Below, piece by piece: positions 34,665 to 46,900 of a stretch of DNA of 64,000 nucleotides. Within the stretch, counting starts at the first letter, position 1. Each line of letters opens with the position of its first letter. The translations under genes were made by a program, and so were the position numbers. Below the pieces are notes generated by a model. It saw nothing but the letters and a program-made list of their open reading frames with translations. It did no database searches and was not told the DNA's origin. The DNA comes from Punica granatum (taxonomy: Eukaryota > Streptophyta > Magnoliopsida > Myrtales > Lythraceae): positions 19,306,568-19,370,567 of the forward strand of contig NC_045134.1 in NCBI RefSeq assembly GCF_007655135.1, written 5' to 3'.

Positions 34665-35525
34665 TTGCTTGAGTTGTAATCATTTTGAACGGGAAAATTG
34701 TTACTATATGAAAAATATTTGGGGTTCATTTCATGTTTGTGATGAAAATTTTTCTAGTTTTCCCACGTTATCTTCAGTAATTATTTGAAGCAAAATGAAT
34801 AGGAAAGAAGGGTTTGGATTGTGCCTTACGAGAGACTTATTGTTATCCGAAAAAACGCATTGCTGCAGTAGAGCCTGTCACGTTTCCTCCCTCATCTTTT
34901 ATTTCCAAAAAGCAAAAAAAAAAAAATAACTTGTGAATATCTTAGGAATGTGAGGAAATCTTCGTTGGGTGATCTTTCGAGTTAAATGATGGTGCAGGCG
35001 AATGCAGGAACAGAGACAGGGTAGAAGTTTGTGGCGACACTGAAACAATCTGTAGCTTATGACTGTTGAAGGAATCTGTAGGACAATGTGGCTCCAATCC
35101 TTGTTCAGTGAAAAAGAACAGCTTTATAAGTAAAGTGGCGTCATTTCATTCATGGAGTGTGACTCTCAGCTCGAAATTTTGGGATATGAAGAGTGCATAA
35201 GAGTCTTGATTGACAGGCCAAACTTGTTATGTTTGGTTTCCATTTGTTGAGCTCTTCGATTCTTTTACAGTGCTGAGGGAGCACAGTTTTGGCTATAAAT
35301 AACAGTAGGCACGAGTCTCTGTCTTGTTGATACATGAGAATCTTTAGTCTCATAGATTTGGTTCCTCAAATTTCAATAAGTACCACCTGTCAAGAAACAG
35401 AACACGTGATTGCCATCATTCCACTTGAAAATGGAAATCGAAAAAAAAAAAAAAAGGGAGAAGAAGATGCTAATGGATTTAAGTGGTTTAGCTTTCCACT
35501 TGATCATTGATAAATTGCCTCCATG
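34665..35525 (-). repeat. RLP 3'-flank block, copy III (partial)
   Basis: It begins at a sequence matching 22320 (GAGTTGTAATCATTTTGA), continues through GGGGTTCATTTCATG, GTGCAGGCGAATGCAGGAACAG and CTGTAGCTTATGACTGTTG, and ends at TGATCATTGATAAATTGCC. It lies directly behind copy II, so the two flanks are in tandem with no RLP between them. Confidence 0.7.
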
Positions 35526-35799
35526 TACGATGTCAAATACCAATAAGTATATACTGCCATTCTATCCTGAGGCTAGCTTACCCTGACTAACAAATACACA
35601 GTTTTTAAAGGTTTAAGTCGAGCACTATGAAGTTTAAATCGGAGAGAATGAAGATATCGAAACATGGTGGGTCCATTTCGTAAATATGGAAGTTCAGTGA
35701 GCCCCGACTAATCTAGATCCGAGCTGGATAAGATGTCTTAATTTAAAATACAATCGACCAGCAAGTCTACTCTTCATTTCCATATTTCATTTAAATGTT

Positions 35800-36010
35800 G
35801 ATATAGTTAGTGGAAAACGGTGGCAAGCTAGACACATATATACAGTACATAACCTCACTTGATAGTCATAATTATTCCATGAGATCATTTCCAGATAAGG
35901 AATGATTACCGCTAAGGAAAATGTACAAGATTAGGAGGGGGGCTGTCCATATCTTTTCCTCCATTTTCAAATGTTGGAGCAAAGACCACTGTAGAAACAC
36001 GGAAAGGGAT
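35800..36010 (+). repeat. Segmental duplicate of 41160-41370
   Basis: Shared phrases in the same order are GCTAGACACATATATACAGTACATAACCTC versus GCTGGACGCATATTTACAGTACTTAACTGC, TAATTATTCCA, TGATAAGGAATGATTACC, TGTCCATAT, GGAGCAAAGACCACTG versus GGAGTAAAGACCACTG, and ATCACGGAAAG. A third short copy of the start lies at 40385-40435. Confidence 0.65.
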
Positions 36011-36240
36011 TGAGGAATACGCTCGGCTTGATAATTGATGGGATTGATGACCTTAGCTGCTGAGATTGTGAAATTAGTGAAAGCTATAAATCTGAATATT
36101 GTACATGATGCTCGGTAACCGATGTGCTTAAAGATTCAATTAGAGGGATTGGACTAGATTGTCGATTGGAGTGCTAAAGGACAAAAAGTCTCTGAGTTTC
36201 CACTTCATCATAAATAAATGTTATTCCTCCTACAACGCAT

Positions 36241-36360
36241 TTTACCTCTGTCTCCTGTTGCCAAGCCAACCGGATTTCCCACAGAAGTGGGGATGTTGCT
36301 GGTCATGTTGTCACGAGAAAGAGTGAGCCCCTTGAGTGCCTTCAGATATCCGATAAAATT
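36241..36360 (-). pseudogene. Stray RLP leucine-rich-repeat fragment
   Basis: The minus strand encodes LIGYLKALKGLTLSRDNMTS and then NIPTSVGNPVGLA. This matches the RLP segment LIGDLKLLKGLNLSHNNLTG plus KVPSSVGNL, encoded near 23930-24020 in the first RLP gene. Only about one and a half repeats remain, flanked by unrelated sequence. It corresponds to the segment that is absent from the RLP pseudogene to the right (gap near 37665). Confidence 0.7.
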
Positions 36361-36589
36361 CTAGAATTTTATTCTCAGAAGAAGTCGCTATTGTTAAGAC
36401 GAAGCAGTGTTGAACTGATTTGAACTTGATGGAATGGAGCAGTTTAACTGAGCTGCTGCTGCGTTTCCCGATATCTTGAAACTGCCCACAATGTGATTGA
36501 ATTATTTATGACATTTGCCTTGCGGGAGTTTGAGTCGATGTTATTACAAACTTTATCGGGAGAAACTTTCCACTCTCTCCGGAATGAGA
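36361..36589. other. Short spacer within the RLP cluster
   Basis: About 230 bases without a recognisable gene lie between the LRR fragment and flank copy IV. Confidence 0.4.
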
Positions 36590-37190
36590 GAGAATCTTGG
36601 TCATCTGACCTCCCGTCTTAAATGCTGCTGCAGTGCAAAAGAATGTGGGAACTGAGGCAGGGCAGAAGTTTGTGAGGATGCAGAAGTCCAGATACTCTCC
36701 CTGAACAACTTGTTGATTGAACCCACTGGACTTTGAGGCTCTAGTCCTCGCTCGAAATTTTTGAGTTATGCTAATTGCATGATGATTGACAGACCTATAA
36801 TTTTCAGTTGGTTAGATTTGGCTCCCCAAATTCTGTCTCTGCCATGCAGAGAGGGGATTGGTGATACTGAGTCCCGTCCCGCCGTGTCTAAAAACTCATA
36901 CAGACTCGGATGGAAATGGCTTTGAGACTCTTCAATATGTTGTCGACAAAAGGGATATTACATATTATGACTAAGAAGGGGCTGAGAACACACATTATTA
37001 TTGCCATTCTAATTGAGACCAAAGAGAAAAAACGCTACAGGGAAATAAATTGCGATTTCCCTCTGTCGATATGGAAGACTCCACGTTTTTTATCGTTCGC
37101 CTTTGTCCGCCTTCTCATTAGGCTCTGGTGTTCCTCCTGGATATTTCACAATTTTGCATGGAGAAAACTAAGTTAGTGCAAAATCTGACA
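36590..37190 (-). repeat. RLP 3'-flank block, copy IV (diverged)
   Basis: A weaker match to the flank blocks: AATGCTGCTGCAG, AGGCAGGGCAGAAGTTTGTGA, GGTGATACTGAG, CATTCTAATTGAGACCAAAG, and then TTCTCATTAGGCTCTGGTGTTCCTCCTG, leading to a GTGCAAAATCTGACATTAAAC phrase like the end of the RLP coding region. It is the downstream flank of the RLP pseudogene. Confidence 0.55.
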
Positions 37191-40141
37191 TTAAACCATA
37201 TATGTTAATACAATATTTGCCATGAAAATAAGTACCTCGAGCAATTTCTCTAAGCCATGTTTTGCTTTTTCCTGTCATTCTGTAAATTTTCCTCTCAATC
37301 ATTCTCACCAACCATCTTCATCTCAGGGTTTCCCACATAATGAACCATGCTGATATCCCGAATGCAAGCCCGCATCTGTAGCCCATTGGCACTGTCCTCC
37401 AATCAATCCAATGCCCAGATTCAGCCTCTTCTTCTCATTCTCCTGGGGAAGTTGATGGTGGTGACTGCTGCATGTTGGTCCCACATGCTTTTTGCAAGCG
37501 ATGCCCACACAATCCAGGATTCCCACCAAAAGAGTGGTTGAAGGTGTCAAATTAGGTGCTTCAAGGAATCGGTCCCACGAGTTGGTTATCTGAGAGATTC
37601 AAATAGGAGAGCGACGAAAGATCTGCCAAACCTCTAGGGATCTCCCCATAGAGTTTGTTCGAGGAGAGATCTCCGATTAATTCTGCGATTTCTCTTACGA
37701 AGAAATTCCTCGAGAAGCCGATGGCCGTGAACACAGTCAGATTTCTCGCCAACTTAATCTCGACCCCTTTCAGGACCACCATAACAGAATCTTGACAGGT
37801 TTGAATTCCCTGACCTTAGTTCACCCGCATGTATTGTAAACCGCTTCTCGCTTCATTCTTCATGTCTATAAAGTTGGCAGTGTAGTTAGCCGGAAGAGGA
37901 CCATAAAAGCAATTGTCAGAGAAGTCAAAAATGTGTAATTTTAGGAAGGGATGATTATTCTTCTTGGAACTCTTAATCAGACCACTAAGCTTGTTGGATC
38001 TCAGATTGAGCATTTGCAAATTCGGAAGAGTTTTCAACGAATAAGGTAAGTGGCCCTCCAACTCATTTCTGCTAAGATCCAAAACTTCCAAATTCTTGCA
38101 ATTTGGCAAAGATCACGGCAAGGTGCCTCCAAGTCAATTTTGAATCAACTGAATTGTCCTCAAGTTGTTTTCCCGAACAAATATCTTTAGTATCTGACTA
38201 ACAAGCTTATTTTCTTGGAGGTCCAATACTGAAAGAGTTAATTTTATGAAACAGTGAGGAACTGAGCTGGTCAAGTTATTATTCGACAGGTTGATGATCT
38301 CTATCCGAATGGCGCTGCAGAGCTGATGAGGAATGTCTCCGCTAAACATATTGCTTGAAATGGAGTAGAACAAGATAGTGGGGGGTGGAATCGGAAGTGG
38401 GCTGTCAAAATTGTTATTGTCTATGTCGATGAACTCAGCACTTGAATCTCGGAAAAAGTTTATCAGCATCTGTCCAAAAAACTGTTTGTTGGAGAGTATG
38501 AGGTAATTGAGCGTAGGAGAGAGGGGAATTTCATTAATGACCCCATGAAACTTGTTTGACTGCAAATCTAGATACTCCAAACTGTTGAGGGTAGCATTTA
38601 ACCACCAGTGTGGAAAAGTGTCATGTATTCCACTGAGACGGACAACAAAAATCGCCAAGCTTGTACAGTTTTCTAAAGATCGCGGCAATGGACCTTGAAA
38701 TAAATTATTGTCCAACTGCAAATTTTGGAGACTGCTTAAGTTTCCCAAACATATGGGAATGGTGCCGTTGAGTCCGTTATCTGAGAGGTCTAGAACTTGC
38801 ACTGAACTCAGTTGGCAGATTAAAGACGGAATCTCTCCAATTAAATTGTCGGACGATAGGTCTAAGACTCCCAGTTGCGCCCTCCCTACTCCTCCAAGCC
38901 ATTAAGGAATTTGCCCACTAATCATGTTTCTGGAAAGGTACAACTCTACCAGTTCTTCTGAAGAACTAGAGAAATATGGGAACTCGGTCAAGTTGACGCC
39001 ATGCAGATACAACCCTTAAAGCCTTGGGAAGGAATAGTTCCCATTGTTCGGAAGCATTACAGTAAGGTTCTGCGAAAGCTCAAGGGACTCAAGATTCTTA
39101 AGCCGTGCAAATATTTCAAAGTCCAAGCTGAGGTTGATACCACCAAGGGCCAAGGAGGATAAACGGCAAAGGTTTCCCTGTGTCGGTGGTACCGAACCAG
39201 TGAATTGATTGTCTGAGCGGTCCAAAGAATACATGGATGTCAGAGTTCCCATGGACACAGGAATTGCTCCCTGGAACTTCGTCCTGTGTACACCCAAGGA
39301 GACTAGTGGACCGGTCTAGTTTGTTTTGGGGAAAGTGCCAGTTAGATTAGAATTTAGAGAAAGAGAGGTTGCGGAGGTTCGGGGATGGAAGATGTTGATG
39401 GGGAATATCCCTCGAACAGAGCAGTTATATAGACTTACAGATGTCAGAGTGGAAGAGAGGTTCATAAGAGAAACCGGAGAGATTGTAGACATGTTGACAC
39501 CGTCAAGAAAGAGTCTTCTCACCTGAGTCAGATTATGTACAAGCCATCTGAAACTATGATCATCATCTATTGTTAGGTCATAGTTGTCAGAGAGACTGAG
39601 TTTAACTAGCTTTGAAAGGGGAGATATCATCTCCAGAGGAATGATCCCTTGGAAAGAAGAACCAGAGAGATCGAGATGTGTCATTCGAGTAAAGGTACCA
39701 AACTTGGGGGATATTTGTGAGCCGTAGAAATCGTTACCAGCGAGACTGAGCCATCGAAGATCCAGGAGCAAGAAGAGGGTGTTGTTGCAATGGATGGCTT
39801 CTCTGAGCCAACTGCAACTGAGGTCAAGGCCGATCACATGATTTGTGGACGTGGCATGTGACCCCATCCCATGAGCAGCAACTGCTGCCGTTCTTCCACA
39901 AGGACGTCGTTGGATGTGAAGTGATGGAGTGGAGCTCATCACAGTAGTATCCAGAGGCATCCTCTGCGATGATGAATGAGTTACTCAACTGAAGAAGAGC
40001 ATCACACTCACGGCTATGGCTCAAATTATAATGTCAGGTTAACGCGGTGAGAACAGTAGCTGATACGGAAAGGTGGTGTAAAATCATAAGAAAAGCTGAG
40101 AAGAGAAAGAGGAAGGGGAAGACCCAAACATCTCCCATCAT
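37191..40141 (-). pseudogene. LRR receptor-like protein pseudogene, paralogue of the gene at 23410-26230
   Basis: The start ATG (40141 or 40138), the signal peptide region and CDALLQLSNSF are present, followed by KNGSSCCSWDGVTC. A one-base shift near 39850 then moves to the frame that holds from about 39960 to 37561. In that frame, stops interrupt the LRRs near 39313, 39015, 38905, 38130 and 38110, and most could be single transitions in W, Q or R codons. One LRR segment is missing near 37665 (LIGD joins directly to LSSNKL). A frameshift near 37560 precedes the C-terminal part, which still shows the LCGKP-like end and the basic tail, read in pieces. Unlike the first gene it keeps the 15-20 codons between the signal peptide and SLWKNG. 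It is not functional. Confidence 0.9.
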
Positions 40142-40441
40142 ATTGTCTTGTTAGTAATACTGAGTGATGAGGAAATTTTGTGTGGGGATGGAATGAATTA
40201 TATAATTCCATCCCTTAATTTTAAATGGTCGCTGGTTCCTTCGACTCCGCCAACCGTTGCTTCCTCCTAAATCAACCGCAAGTCATTAAGTCAACCCAAG
40301 ATCCACTCTTTATTTTCCACCTTTTAATTAAAAAGTGAGGTCCATAGGTCATCAGGCGAGGGCTTATGTACCCGTTTTCAATGCTGGCTAGCTCAGCTAG
40401 ACACATACATACAATACATAACCTCAATTAAGTATTTCAAA

Positions 40442-40470
40442 CTAGATAAAAACTCGCGCGTTGCACCGGA
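40442..40470 (-). mobile_element. Helitron-like 3' terminus
   Basis: Read on the minus strand, TTCCGGTGCAACGCGCGAG is followed by TTTTTATCTAG with T next. A GC-rich near-palindrome, a short spacer and CTAG before T fit a Helitron 3' end. It resembles the end at 26775-26804. The 5' end was not found; the element would extend to the right, perhaps into 40470-41150, which has no gene. Confidence 0.35.
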
Positions 40471-41159
40471 AATATTTATAATTCCATTGATTAGAAAGGT
40501 TACAAAATATTTACTGAAAAGAATTATGTCATAATATCATATTGATATAAATCTTGTTATATTGGTATAAAAAAACACATAATTCATAGTGGGGAAATCT
40601 ACGTGCGAAATTCATATAAAGAAATAGGAGAAATACAACCTTCATTCGAGAAGTTATAGATTGTTGCTAGTAAAAAAAACTCAAACAGTAGAAACCACAT
40701 TTAATATCTAATTTTCCTTACTATATCTACTCATCTTAATATTGATATCAATATTGTAAAAAAAACCCTAATGAAATTTAAATTGTCGACAAAAAATCCT
40801 AATGAAATATAAAAAAAAAGAAAATTTGGATATTCTTGTATAAGTTGTTCTTATGTAGATGAGAAGTCTGTCATTGGGGTAGCATCTACGGTTCGATTGG
40901 ATCTTCTGCCACTTGAATATGGAGCCGTACTTGGAGAGCTTCAAACATAGTAGAGAAATCTACCAGTGAAATCCCCTGAATGCTAGAGTACCCTTTTATC
41001 TCAGTTTATTCGAATAGCTGAGGGTGGTACATGTTTTAATTTTAGCTTTCCAAGCTGCGTGTTACAGGACGTTATGATGATTCATCAGTCAAATTCCAAG
41101 TATAAGGATATCCCGAGGCTTAGCCCTGATATTTGATATCTGATATTTAATTAAGTGAA
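40471..41159. other. Intergenic DNA, possibly inside a Helitron-like insertion
   Basis: AT-rich, with several A runs and no coding signal. Its borders are the Helitron-like end on the left and, on the right, a segment (41160-41370) that duplicates 35800-36010. Confidence 0.4.
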
Positions 41160-41456
41160 AAATGCTGGCTAGCTTAGCTGGACGCATATTTACAGTACTT
41201 AACTGCACTTCATTAATTCAAATATTGAGTAGACTAGTCGTAATTATTCCACGCGAGATTGTTTTCTGATAAGGAATGATTACCTCTAAGGCTGGCAGAT
41301 ATTGGTAGGTGTCCATATTCCTCCTTTACCAGATGCTGGAGTAAAGACCACTGCAGAATCACGGAAAGATTGATGATTAGCACACTTAAAGGTAGAGCAA
41401 TGCCTTTCCCTAGCACTTTGACAAACTCAGTAGCTCAGAAAAGCATATCAACTTGC
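41160..41456 (+). repeat. Segmental duplicate of 35800-36010, interrupted by the CRM-like element
   Basis: It matches the earlier copy from AATGCTGGCTAGCTTAGC to ATCACGGAAAG. The retrotransposon at 41457 is inserted shortly after the end of the similarity. Bases 41452-41456 (CTTGC) are the left target-site duplication. Confidence 0.65.
41452..41456. repeat. Left target-site duplication CTTGC
   Basis: CTTGC directly before the 5' LTR, identical to 48227-48231. Confidence 0.93.
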
Positions 41457-41883
41457 TGATGCAAATCGTAGCACGACTTCAAGGGATCCAGTTCAAGTTC
41501 CAATTGGACCGATTACGCGAGCACGAGCAAAGAAGTTTAAAGATGAACTCAACGGCCTAATTCAAGAGGTTTGGGCTCAAGCAAATTCGTGGAGGCCCAT
41601 TGGACATGAATCACGTGATCAACAAAAATCCTTCAATTTGATTCAAGTTATAGAAGATTCCGGACAAGGCTAAATTCAACAAGTGTTTAAGGAAGCTTCT
41701 AGAATATTTGATGATCAAGAGAAGATATCATCAGATTTATTTAAAGTTTAAATCTCATGGAGATATTCTAGGGATATTTAGATTTCATATCTTTATAGAT
41801 TATGTCATATCTCTATCGATATTTTAGGTTTTATTTTCCTTATCTTTAGAGGAGATATGGCCAGATTAGGATTAGTATATGTC

Positions 41884-41891
41884 TATATAAA
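41884..41891 (+). promoter_or_regulatory. TATA box of the CRM-like LTR
   Basis: TATATAAA, followed about 20 bases on by AATAAA (41911), a usual order for promoter and poly(A) signal in compact LTRs. The same pair recurs in the 3' LTR at about 47846 and 47873. Confidence 0.7.
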
Positions 41892-41910
41892 TTCATCTTA
41901 GTCAATTTTT

Positions 41911-41916
41911 AATAAA
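41911..41916 (+). terminator. Poly(A) signal AATAAA of the CRM-like LTR
   Basis: AATAAA downstream of the TATA box. The 3' LTR copy lies at 47873-47878 and would serve the element RNA. Confidence 0.55.
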
Positions 41917-42266
41917 AAGGAACATTCAGAAAATTGTGAGAGTATTCTCTTTGGTTCTTGAAGAACTAATCGAACTTATCGGAAGTTTCCGTGGTGTTCA
42001 TCATCGACTTATCAAACGGCTTTCCACCACCGTTTGTGGCGTCTTCATCGACTTATCAAGCGGCTTTCCATCACCGTTTGTGGCGTCTTCCTATATACCG
42101 AGGTTCTTGTTTCGCATTGAACAACGGGTTGAGGTCAGTTATACCAAGGTTCTTGTTTATGTTGTAAGCAACGGGTTGAGGGTTCGTCCATCAAATCTGA
42201 TCGTGGAACGATCTTGGGTTCCTTTAGTTGTCGGGTCTCGTCATTCTTGGCGGGAATCGCATCATT

Positions 42267-42280
42267 TGGTATCAGAGCAT
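42267..42280 (+). promoter_or_regulatory. Primer-binding site, initiator tRNA-Met type
   Basis: TGGTATCAGAGCAT, two bases after the LTR end. TGGTATCAGAGC is the standard complement of the plant initiator tRNA-Met 3' end. Confidence 0.9.
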
Positions 42281-42887
42281 CAGGCTCCAAATCGTGTTTT
42301 ATCCTATCCTTTTTTTTTTGTTTCAATTTGCTGAGTTTCACTTCATCGAGTTTGTTCTTTGTGGATTGTTAGCAGCAAAAAAAAAGAGCTGAAAAAAAAA
42401 ATTCGGCCAAAAAAAATACAGAGCTGAAAAAAAAAAGAAGGATCGAAAGAAAAGAAATAAGACATCGTTGTCAATTTGATCCAAATTCTTTACATCAGAC
42501 CTTTCTAAAGTTGTTATTTCCCTTTCTTTGGATCTACATTGATTATGATTCCATAATTTCATATAACATTCTGATATACTTCATTCTGGTTGCCTTTTCT
42601 CATGCTTCTTTTCTTCTTGAAATTTCCTTTGAACATTAATTTTCCTTGATAAGTTCTTGGTGAATTGTTGCTTGAAAATTTGGAGTTGTTTGTTTAGTTC
42701 CAAAAGAACTGAGAGAGAATTGTCGAGTGGAAAAAGGCAAGAGCGGTGAAAACATTAGAGAGTTAAAAGCCACATATTTTGTTGTGTGAAAACACGAGTG
42801 TAGAGTGATTCACTTTCTTGAGTGTAAACACGTAAGGGAGAGAATTGTGAGGTCCATTTTTTTTTCTAACTTTATTTTGCAGCAATC
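42281..42887 (+). other. Leader of the CRM-like element
   Basis: A non-coding leader with several poly-A tracts (42378-42440), ending just before the gag ATG. Confidence 0.6.
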
Positions 42888-43382
42888 ATGTCTCACAACA
42901 GTGCTAAGAGTATTCCCGAAGGTGTTACGGAATTGGCTGATTCAAAAATACTTATAGAGGCCATGATGAGTGAGATGAGGCGTGTGATGAGGTTGGAGTT
43001 TGAGCAGTTTCATTTACGGATAGATATGATGGAGAATAAACGTGTGGAGCAGCCACAAAACGCTCCTAATGCACGTAGGGAGGAAAGAGTTCAACCGAGG
43101 GAAGTGAGGGTTGGTTTTGATGAAGATGATCGAGATTCAGTTGTTAGTAATAAGAAACATGGAGGGCGGTTTAGAGAAGATAGGAATCGGGAAGATAATA
43201 ACTTGGGTAGTATTAAGATGAAAATCCCATCGTTCCAAGGAAAGAGTGATCCCGAAGCATACCTTGAGTGGGAGAAAAAGGTGGAGTTTGTATTTGATTG
43301 TTATAGTTATTCCGAGCTGAAGAAAGTCAAATTGGCAGCATTGAATTCTCGGATTATGCAATTGTTTGGTGGGATCAATTGA
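42888..43382 (+). CDS. gag N-terminal part of the CRM-like element
   Basis: 164 residues from the first ATG after the leader. A helical region ([18 protein letters not shown] start) and a charged linker lead into the start of the gag capsid core ([39 protein letters not shown]). The frame ends at TGA 43380-43382, overlapping by four bases (ATGA) the frame that holds the rest of gag and pol. The last 14 or so residues do not look like gag. Correct-looking gag codons continue in the other frame from about 43345, so a single-base loss near 43341-43346 best explains the break. Programmed frameshifting is possible but less likely. Confidence 0.85.
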   Translation: MSHNSAKSIPEGVTELADSKILIEAMMSEMRRVMRLEFEQFHLRIDMMENKRVEQPQNAPNARREERVQPREVRVGFDEDDRDSVVSNKKHGGRFREDRNREDNNLGSIKMKIPSFQGKSDPEAYLEWEKKVEFVFDCYSYSELKKVKLAALNSRIMQLFGGIN

Positions 43383-43906
43383 TGATAAATAGGCGAAGAA
43401 ATAGAGAGCCACCTATAGATACGTGGGAGGAAATGAAAAGGGTGATGAGGAAGCGATTTGTTCCTAGTTATTACTACCGGGAGCTGTATAATAAGTTACA
43501 AAGTCTTAGGCAAGGTAACCGGAGTGTAGAGGAATATTTTAAGGAGATGGAAGTGGCCATGATTAGAGCTAACGTAGAGGAGGATCGAGAGGCTACTATG
43601 GCAAGATTTTTGGCTGGATTGAACCGAGAAATTCAAAATGCCGTGGAATTACAACATTATGTGGAGTTGGAGGATATGGTGCACATGGCCATCAAGATTG
43701 AGAACCAGTTCAAGAGGAGAGGCAATACACGTGCAAGCCAAAGTCCAAGCACATCCACTTGGAAACCGAATCGGTGGAAGAAAGATGAGAAGCAATCCAC
43801 GTCGATGTTGAAAACCGAGCAAAAGCAAGAAGCAACCAGCCATGTTCCTCAAGGTAAAACCGACATTTCTACCTTCAGGAATCGTGACATTAAGTGTTTT
43901 AAATGC

Positions 43907-43938
<32 letters not shown>

Positions 43939-46900
43939 AAACAAGCGAGTCATGGTGATGCGAGACAATGGTGACATTGTGACCGACACTGAAGATTCCG
44001 ACACCGATGACATGCCCCCATTGGAGGACGTTCCCGAGGAGGAATATTTAGCTCCAGATGCATTGACATTGGTGGCAAGGAGAGCATTAAGCTTGCAAAC
44101 AAAAGGAGTTGAAGAAGTGCAGCGGGAGAACATCTTTCACACTAGGTGCTACATCAAAGACAAGGTATGTAGTGTGATTATTGATGGTGGTAGTTGTACT
44201 AATGTCGCAAGCGCAACAATGGTGGAAAAATTAAGACTGCCCATGGTGAAGCACCCTAGGCCGTACAAGCTGCAATGGTTGAATGATAGTGGTGCGATAA
44301 GGGTGAACAAGCAGGTGTTAGTTGCATTTCGAATCGGTAAATACGAAGATGAAGTGTTGTGTGATGTAGTACCGATGCAAGCAGGACACTTGTTGCTAGG
44401 GCGTCCATGGCAATTTGATAGACGAGTGAAGCATGATGGCTTTACGAACAAATACTCCTTTGTACTTAATCAACGATCAATCACTCTTGTACCATTGACT
44501 CCGCAGCAAGTATATGAGGATCAAGTGAGATTGCAAAAAGAGAGTGATCGAAAGAAAGAGAGTGAACAGAAGAAAAAGAGTGAAAATCAGAGAGAGGCCG
44601 AGAAAAATGAGAGAGAAAAAGAAAATCAAAATTCGGCCGATGAGAGAAAATCAGAGAGAAAACAAAAGAATTTTTATGCAAACATGGGAGAAATTAGGCA
44701 AGCAATGTTTTTAAATCAGCCGATGATTGTACTTTTGTACAAAGAGGCATTTTTCAATACTAACGAACTTGATATCTCTCTTCCTAGTTCTGTTGTTTCT
44801 CTTTTGCAGGAGTATGAGGATGTCTTTCCCGAGGAAACACCACATGGCTTACCTCCAATCCAAGGGATTGAACATCAAATTGATTTTGTTCCCGGTGCAA
44901 CAATTCCAAACCGACCAGCCTATAGGAGCAATCCTGAGGAGACAAAGGAGCTTCAACAGCAGGTAAAGGAGTTGTTAGAGAAAGGGTACGTGAGGGAGAG
45001 CTTGAGCCCATGCGCTGTTCCAGTAATACTTGTACCTAAGAAGGATGGGACGTGGAGAATGTGCGTTGATTGCCGAGCAATCAACAACATAACGGTAAAG
45101 TATCGTCATCCTATTCCTCGCTTAGATGATATGTTAGATGAGTTACATGGTTCTTGTGTATTTTCTAAAATTGATTTAAAGAGTGGTTATCATCAGATTA
45201 GAATGAAAGAAGGAGATGAATGGAAAACTGCCTTTAAAACAAAATACGGTTTGTACGAATGGTTAGTTATGCCTTTTGGTTTGACTAATGCTCCAAGCAC
45301 TTTTATGAGACTTATGAATCATGTTTTGCGTGCATTTATAGGTAAATTTGTGGTTGTCTACTTTGATGATATACTCGTTTACAGCAAAAACTTGGATGAT
45401 CATAAGGTACATTTGAAATCTGTCTTAGATGTGCTTAGGAAGGAAAAGTTATTTGCTAATATGAAGAAGTGTACTTTTTGCACCGATAAGCTTGTTTTTT
45501 TGGGATTTGTTGTAAGTGCACAAGGTATACAGGTTGATGAGGAGAAGGTACGTGCAATCCAAGAGTGGCCTAGTCCCACAAGTGTAAGTAATGTTCGTAG
45601 TTTTCATGGACTTGCTAGTTTCTACCGGCGGTTCGTGAAGGACTTTAGTAGCATAGCAGCACCACTTACTGAAGTGATCAAGAAAAACGTTGGATTTAGA
45701 TGGGGAGAAGAACAAGAGAAGGCGTTTCAGCTAATCAAAGAGAAGCTGACCAACGCTCCTTTATTATCTTTACCTAACTTTTCTAAAACTTTTGAGATTG
45801 AATGTGATGCTTCAGGTGTTGGTATAGGTGCAGTTCTCATGCAGGAAGGACGACCAATTGCTTACTTCAGCGAAAAACTAAGCGGGGCAGCCTTAAACTA
45901 TCCAACTTATGATAAAGAGTTGTATGCATTGGTTCGAGCTTTAGAGACGTGGCAGCACTACCTATGGCCTAAGGAGTTCGTGATACACACCGATCATGAG
46001 TCCTTGAAATACTTGAAGGGCCAACACAAACTAAACAAAAGACATGCCCGATGGGTGGAGTTCATTGAGACGTTTCCATACGTCATTCGGTATAAGCAAG
46101 GTAAGGAGAATGTGGTCGCCGATGCTCTTTCTCGCAGGTATGCATTACTCTCTACACTTGATGCAAAATTGCTTGGTTTTGAGCACATTAAAAATTTATA
46201 TGCTGATGACCATGAATTTTGTGAGGAATATCGAGCTTGTGAGAAAATTCCTTGTGGTAAGTTCTTTAGGCATGATGACTTTCTGTTTCGAAAGAATAAG
46301 TTATGCGTGCCAAATTGTTCCTTGAGAGAGTTATTAGTGCAGGAATCACATGGTGGGGGATTAATGGGACATTTTGGAGTAGCAAAGACTTTAGCTATTT
46401 TGCAAGAACACTTCTATTGGCCACATATGAAAAGAGATGTTGAGAGAATTTGTGGTAGATGCATTACGTGTAGGCAAGCTAAATCCAGAGTGCAGCCTAA
46501 CGGTTTGTATACTCCTTTACCAATTCCTAGTGAGCCTTGGATTGATATTTCAATGGACTTTGTGTTAGGATTACCTAGGACTAAACGTGGGAGAGATTCA
46601 ATTTTTGTGGTTGTGGATAGATTTTCTAAGATGGCACACTTTATTCCATGTCACAAAACGGATGATGCCTCGCATGTTGCTGATTTGTTCTTTAGGGAGA
46701 TTGTGAGGTTACATTGCATGCCTAGAACAATTGTTTCGGATAGAGATGCTAAGTTCTTGAGCTATTTTTGGAAGACTTTGTGGTGTAAGTTAGGTACTAA
46801 GCTGTTATTTTCTACTATTTGTCACCCACAAACTGATGGTCAAACGGAAGTAGTAAATAGAACTTTGTCTACTTTGTTGAGGGCAATCATAAAAAAAAAC

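Larger units (their letters stand above)
41457..42264 (+). repeat. 5' LTR of the CRM-like element
   Basis: 808 bases. It begins TGATGCAAATCG and ends GGGAATCGCATCA. Its first 216 bases are the same as the end of the pol frame, because that frame overlaps the 3' LTR. It holds a TATA box at 41884-41891 and AATAAA at 41911-41916. Compared with the 3' LTR it differs at about six positions. Confidence 0.95.

Noticed and set aside
41936..42334. A 132-codon frame repeated at 47898-48293
   Set aside because: Both copies are inside the LTRs of the CRM-like element; the repetition reflects the LTR pair and not a gene family.
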